Below are positions 60,791 through 64,000 of a DNA stretch of 64,000 bases, piece by piece (within the stretch, counting starts at the first letter, position 1; every line of letters starts with the position of its first letter). The stretch is from Desulfovibrio gilichinskyi (GTDB lineage: Bacteria; Desulfobacterota; Desulfovibrionia; Desulfovibrionales; Desulfovibrionaceae), in contig NZ_FWZU01000003.1 of the NCBI RefSeq assembly GCF_900177375.1, positions 590,637 to 654,636 of the forward strand. The letters are read 5' to 3'. Made by a program: the position numbers and the translations under genes. The notes below the pieces were generated by a model. That model did no database searches. It was not told where the DNA came from and saw only the letters and a program-made list of their open reading frames with translations.

Positions 60791-61513
60791 TTAAGTATAA
60801 ATACCACCATTTACAGAAATAGTTTGGCCTGTAATATAAGTTGCTTTTTCTGAACATAGAAAGGAAACGACTCCTGCAACTTCATTTGGTTTTCCTATTC
60901 TGCGAAGGGGGATCTGTGAAGTAATTTGATCAATCGGAAGGCCCGCAAGCATGTCTGTTTCAATGAAACCAGGGGAGACAGCATTTACCAATATATTTCG
61001 TTTGGCAACTTCCATTGCAAGAGATCTTGTGGCACCAATCAGTCCTGCTTTTGCTGCAGAATAATTGGTCTGCCCAGCAACTCCAGTTTCACCGGAAGTT
61101 GAAGAAATATTAATTATACGTCCACATCTTTTTCTAAGCATTTTAGTTACAACTGGCTTAGTTACGTTAAAAAAACCGTCAAGATGAACTTGTAGAACTT
61201 TATTCCAATCTTCTTTGTCCATAAGCATGATAAGTGAATCTCGTGCAATACCTGCATTGTTTACGAGTATGTATGGGACATCTTTTTCTAACATTGGAGA
61301 AAGGACTTCGTTCACTGAATTTTCATCAGCAACATCAAATTGTAGTAAGGTGCATTTTCGTCCTTTATTACGGATTGTAGTTGCAATTTCTTCAGCAGAT
61401 TTTTCGCTGGTGCGAAAATTTAACCATATATCATACCCGTCATCAGCAAGTTGTAATGCAATGGCAGCTCCAAGACCTTTACTTGCTCCGGTAATTAGTG
61501 CGATTTTTGACAT
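60791..61513 (-). CDS. fabG: 3-ketoacyl-ACP reductase
   Basis: This 240-residue short-chain dehydrogenase has the NADPH motif TGASKGLGAAIA, NNAG, catalytic Ser-Tyr-Lys (STSGETGVAGQTNYSAAKAG) and ending GQTISVNGG. It reduces 3-ketoacyl-ACP to the 3-hydroxy form, which the dehydratases then act on. AAGGTGATTATTTT precedes ATG 61513. It is the first gene of the minus-strand cluster, so the main promoter lies in the 61514-61746 gap. Confidence 0.92.
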   Translation of the reverse strand: MSKIALITGASKGLGAAIALQLADDGYDIWLNFRTSEKSAEEIATTIRNKGRKCTLLQFDVADENSVNEVLSPMLEKDVPYILVNNAGIARDSLIMLMDKEDWNKVLQVHLDGFFNVTKPVVTKMLRKRCGRIINISSTSGETGVAGQTNYSAAKAGLIGATRSLAMEVAKRNILVNAVSPGFIETDMLAGLPIDQITSQIPLRRIGKPNEVAGVVSFLCSEKATYITGQTISVNGGIYT

Positions 61514-61746
61514 AAAATAATCACCTTATTAAAGTAAAATATTGTAAGGGTATTGCATATATCCTATGCTCTTGACTGAGTAAAGTTGTATCGGTAAGCT
61601 TGTTATTAATATGTTTTTTAAAATCATGCATGTTGGGAAGCTTTTTTTTGTCGATATTTTTTAAAATATGTATTAAATGGTACTATTATAGGTTGTTGTT
61701 TAGGTTACGAGCTGATTTTTTAATGCTTATTTCTTGTGGAGTTCAT

Positions 61747-62325
61747 ATGAAAAAAACAATTTTTTTATTAATAATGATTGCAGCCCTTACTGCTTGCGGA
61801 GCTAAAACTCCTCATGAAAATTCTCACTATCAAGATATCGATCCTGCAGCTAAATTTAGGATTAATCCCACTATTGATGAATCAGGATTTCGTTATGTTA
61901 AAGGGACTGATTCCGCTGATTTATTTAAGAGCCTTAATTTTTTAGATATTTCTTCAAATACATCTGTAGCTCTTATGGAAGAATTGAAAAAAAATAATTT
62001 ATTCGATGAAACTGGCTCTTCTCCATATTCTATTACTGTTACAGTAAAGGAATATAAGCCGGGAAATGCGTTTGGAAGGTGGGTGTTCCCAGGGTTTGCT
62101 CCGACTGAATTGTCAACACAAAGTGTTATTTTATTAAGTGATAAACCTGTCCAAGTGATTAATTCGTATGATTCAGTGTATATTTGGGACTCTTTTGGCA
62201 GTGATACAGATGAATTTTGGGATTCTTTTACTGTGAATGCATGGGAATATATTTTTCAAAATGTAGCTCAAAAAGAAGTAAAAGAACTTCGGAACGTTAT
62301 GGGAATACTCGATAATTCTAATTAA
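61747..62325 (+). CDS. Lipoprotein of unknown function divergent from the cluster
   Basis: This 192-residue protein has lipobox ALTAC (Cys18). GTGGAG lies before ATG 61747; the frame is open from 61600 but the extra 49 residues are not supported. The mature part has PAAKFRINPTIDES, SVALMEELKKNNLFDE and FGRWVFPGFAPTEL. I do not recognise a family. It is divergent from fabG, so both share the 233-bp promoter gap, which may mean joint regulation. The call as a lipoprotein is good, the role is open. Confidence 0.65.
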   Translation: MKKTIFLLIMIAALTACGAKTPHENSHYQDIDPAAKFRINPTIDESGFRYVKGTDSADLFKSLNFLDISSNTSVALMEELKKNNLFDETGSSPYSITVTVKEYKPGNAFGRWVFPGFAPTELSTQSVILLSDKPVQVINSYDSVYIWDSFGSDTDEFWDSFTVNAWEYIFQNVAQKEVKELRNVMGILDNSN

Positions 62326-62480
62326 AAATATTTGAAAATAAAGTATCTTAAGCCAATTATCTTGACAAAATGTTTTATGATTTTTTTGCCAAATAAATTA
62401 AATTTCTTCTTTTTAGATTGGCATTCCCTACGAATTTATAGTGGCTAATTTTTTTTAATTTAGAAGGGCTTCATTCGCGA

Positions 62481-62654
62481 TTAAATTTCATCTTCAGTTG
62501 ATGTTCGGCCTTTTTTATACCCTTCATGGAATTCATGTGGCATTTCTTTTACTTCTTTAATGGTTTTTCCTGTCGTTTCACCAATTTTTGCGCATCCAAA
62601 TAAAGATAAAGTAAGAATTAAGAATAGTAGTGCAGAAGCTATTTTAGTTAACAT
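62481..62654 (-). CDS. Very small lipoprotein (57 residues)
   Basis: ATG 62654 has GGAGGG just before it. The frame gives a 57-residue protein with a signal peptide and lipobox SLFGC (Cys21), then a hydrophilic tail with KTIKEVKEMPHEFHEGYKKG. Size and layout resemble small entericidin-like lipoproteins, but I do not claim that family. It lies 155 bp past the 61747 lipoprotein gene on the opposite strand. Confidence 0.6.
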   Translation of the reverse strand: MLTKIASALLFLILTLSLFGCAKIGETTGKTIKEVKEMPHEFHEGYKKGRTSTEDEI

Positions 62655-63029
62655 TTTCCCTCCATATTTTGATTTAAAATATATAGCTATTTATATGAAA
62701 AGTCGATGTTTAAAATAAAAATGGCATTTCAAGGTTCCCCTAATGGTGAGAGAAAAGAAGATAAGGTCTAGTTGTTGTGATTGAAAATGAGCTTTAATCT
62801 TGAGCTCTTTTGAGGTGAAGCTGTAAGTGGCTCATGGATAAACAGGTAACTAGATTTCTAACCCAAAAAAGCGCTCAATCAGACAGATGGTAGAAAGAAT
62901 TGCTTGGTTCTGATTCAGATCGTAAAATTGCTACTAAAATCGGATGTTTTGCGAGTTCTGTTTCGCGGCAACGGCGGAAAATGGTGATACTTGCGTATTC
63001 GACATAAAGCTTACTGTTTCAAATAAATA
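62655..63029. other. 375-bp gap containing one decayed HTH module
   Basis: Between the small lipoprotein and the next gene I see only the worn HTH-like module at 62888-63007. There is no intact frame or strong terminator. Confidence 0.5.
62888..63007 (+). pseudogene. Decayed copy of the HTH-module family, opposite orientation
   Basis: In one plus-strand frame this reads TGG, a stop, then KELLGSDSDRKIATKIGC followed by SSVSRQRRKMVILAYST and a stop. It matches the modules at 40601-41874 (LLGTDTDxxIAKKIGC, then a basic helix). It has an internal stop and no start or other modules, so it is a remnant. It sits beyond the far end of the lipid cluster and faces the opposite way. Confidence 0.6.
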
Positions 63030-63263
63030 TCACTGCACAACCCTCTTCTCGGGCGCAAGCTTAACCATAACATCTCTAACCATGTCAGAAATTTCAATAA
63101 GCTTAGTAGAATATTGCTGATTTATTTCATATTTTGCAGCTTCTTCAATTTGCGCAGCCAATGATTGCAATCTTATAGCCCCATGTTCCGGAGAGATTTT
63201 ACCTTCCTTAATTTCATGGGCAATCATTCGTAACTGCTTAGCAAAATTTTTTATATAATTCAT
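63030..63263 (-). CDS. Small helical protein, function unknown
   Basis: This 77-residue, mostly helical protein (start MNYIKNFAKQLRMIAHEIKE) has charged heptad-like stretches and no signal or membrane segment. I do not recognise it. The Shine-Dalgarno is weak. It lies between the decayed module and the IS3 element. Confidence 0.4.
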   Translation of the reverse strand: MNYIKNFAKQLRMIAHEIKEGKISPEHGAIRLQSLAAQIEEAAKYEINQQYSTKLIEISDMVRDVMVKLAPEKRVVQ

Positions 63264-63476
63264 ATCTCATTTATATCATCACCGTCTTATGGGGAAGGAA
63301 TAATCCCTCCCCACCAATCCAAATTATTAATTATGTAATTCAACGCCTGACGCTGAATTGCCTCCAATAATGTCCCGCAAGGTCGATAAAAGAGATTGAG
63401 GTGGAGTTGTGCAACCTCCCAAGCTTCTACGGTTAAACTCATTAGATATTAGATTAAATGGTATAATTGTAACTCG
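63264..63476. other. Gap before the IS3 end; possible short reading frame only
   Basis: A 51-residue minus-strand frame (63442-63287, MSLTVEAWEVAQLHL...) exists but has no ribosome site or recognisable family. An overlapping frame that ends GVELHN could be the tail of a gene cut by the IS. Neither is supported enough to call as a gene. Confidence 0.35.
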
Positions 63477-64000
63477 TGTGGTAATCATCCCATTTTTAAT
63501 GGCTCTTAAAAGTAGAGGCTATGCGGCCATTCTCAGTTTTTGCATCGGGGTAATGCCACCAATGCCCATATTGGGCCGTTCGTTGTTGTATGTCCAGAGC
63601 CATTTTGTTGCGTGCTCCTGGACCTCATTGATGCTCTCGAACAAACATTGTGCGAGCCAATCATACCGCACAGTTCGGTTGAATCTCTCGACATAAGCAT
63701 TTTGCTGAGGGTTGCCAGGCTGAATGTAATCCAAACATATCGCGTGCTTTTCAGCCCAGGCTTGCAGCTTATGGCTGATAGACTCCGGCCCGTTGTCGCA
63801 ACGTATCGCGGGCTTGCCTCGCCATTCAATGATCTGATCCAACGCACGAATAACTCGTTCAGATGTCAAGGAAAAGTCTACATCAATTGTGAGTCCCTCA
63901 CGGTTAAAGTCATCAATCACATTGAAAAGACGAAAATTACGACCATATTGAAGCTGATCGTGCATAAAATCCATGGACCAAGACTGGTTGATTGCAGTCG
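63477..64000 (-). mobile_element. IS3-family insertion sequence, right end cut by window
   Basis: An IS3-type transposase frame runs off the window end. TGTGGTAATCATCCC at 63477-63491, just past the transposase stop, looks like the terminal repeat of the IS407-type group. The other end and any target duplication lie outside the window, so the boundary is inferred. Confidence 0.65.
63519..64000 (-). CDS. IS3-family transposase OrfB (DDE integrase core), partial
   Basis: The visible part gives the retroviral-type integrase core. The first Asp is in [13 protein letters not shown], the second in RCDNGPE, and the Glu in [17 protein letters not shown], followed by the usual end [14 protein letters not shown]. 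It catalyses IS cutting and strand transfer. The frame begins beyond base 64000; an internal ATG at 63974 is not the real start. The visible end is intact, so it may be a working copy. Confidence 0.87.
   Translation of the reverse strand, partial: TAINQSWSMDFMHDQLQYGRNFRLFNVIDDFNREGLTIDVDFSLTSERVIRALDQIIEWRGKPAIRCDNGPESISHKLQAWAEKHAICLDYIQPGNPQQNAYVERFNRTVRYDWLAQCLFESINEVQEHATKWLWTYNNERPNMGIGGITPMQKLRMAA

Noticed and set aside
59541..60857. Longer ketosynthase with a 31-residue N-terminal extension
   Set aside because: The extension is unlike the family and TTG 60764 has a good ribosome site directly before the conserved start.
61600..61746. Extended N-terminus of the 61747 lipoprotein
   Set aside because: It would bury the lipoprotein signal peptide; ATG 61747 has its own ribosome site.
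63287..63442. 51-residue minus-strand reading frame near the IS3 end
   Set aside because: No ribosome site or recognisable family, so it is described only as part of the gap.

Overview
The window looks like chromosome from a sulfate-reducing deltaproteobacterium of the Desulfovibrio group (Desulfovibrio/Maridesulfovibrio type). The reasons are a hybrid cluster protein with the strict-anaerobe N-terminal cysteine spacing, a Desulfovibrio ferredoxin I-like protein, a Crp/Fnr regulator next to TTGAC-N4-GTCAA palindromes of the HcpR type, and many 4Fe-4S proteins. This is inferred from gene content; no rRNA, tRNA or other strong taxonomic marker lies in the window.

Left part, about 1-35,200: ordinary-looking chromosomal genes. 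In order: an HDOD response regulator cut by the window edge; an ArnT-like glycosyltransferase with a PAP2 phosphatase; a DUF115/Maf-type flagellin glycosylation factor; a cysteine synthase fused to a decayed cysteinyl-tRNA synthetase; a CHASE2 class III nucleotide cyclase; a type I secretion operon (TolC, ABC ATPase, HlyD) ending in a TPR/GT9-like gene; CheV. Then comes a nitrosative-stress locus (hcpR, a siroheme-type 4Fe-4S fragment, a NapH-like membrane ferredoxin, ferredoxin, hcp and a dicluster-type ferredoxin). It is followed by a BMP-family binding protein overlapping a diguanylate cyclase, a FlgO-like lipoprotein, purine nucleoside phosphorylase, motA-motB-pilZ, an unusual acyl-CoA carboxylase operon and ssb.

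Right part, about 35,250-64,000: a visibly AT-richer accessory island beginning just after the ssb terminator. Its left end has a perfect 22-bp inverted repeat followed by three overlapping tyrosine recombinases and a small HTH/coiled-coil gene (a Tn554/RIT-like module). Next are genes made of tandem ~46-residue HTH-like modules, one apparently broken, with a decayed copy in opposite orientation near 62.9 kb.

Between these copies lies a ~19-kb gene cluster on the minus strand (42,709-61,513) for a polyene-type or ladderane-like lipid. It has three intact ketosynthases, one chain-length-factor-like ketosynthase, two acyl carrier proteins, a ketoreductase, two dehydratases, a thioesterase, an adenylating ligase, two acyltransferases, a glycosyltransferase, a LolA-like carrier, an MMPL exporter and two lipoproteins. 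To this aryl-polyene-like core are added a CrtI-type FAD desaturase and a B12-binding radical SAM enzyme. The window ends in an IS3-family element.

The island cluster is the best candidate for an undescribed system: a mobile lipid/polyene pathway whose product cannot be read from sequence alone. Its gene set lies between the aryl polyene and proposed ladderane clusters.
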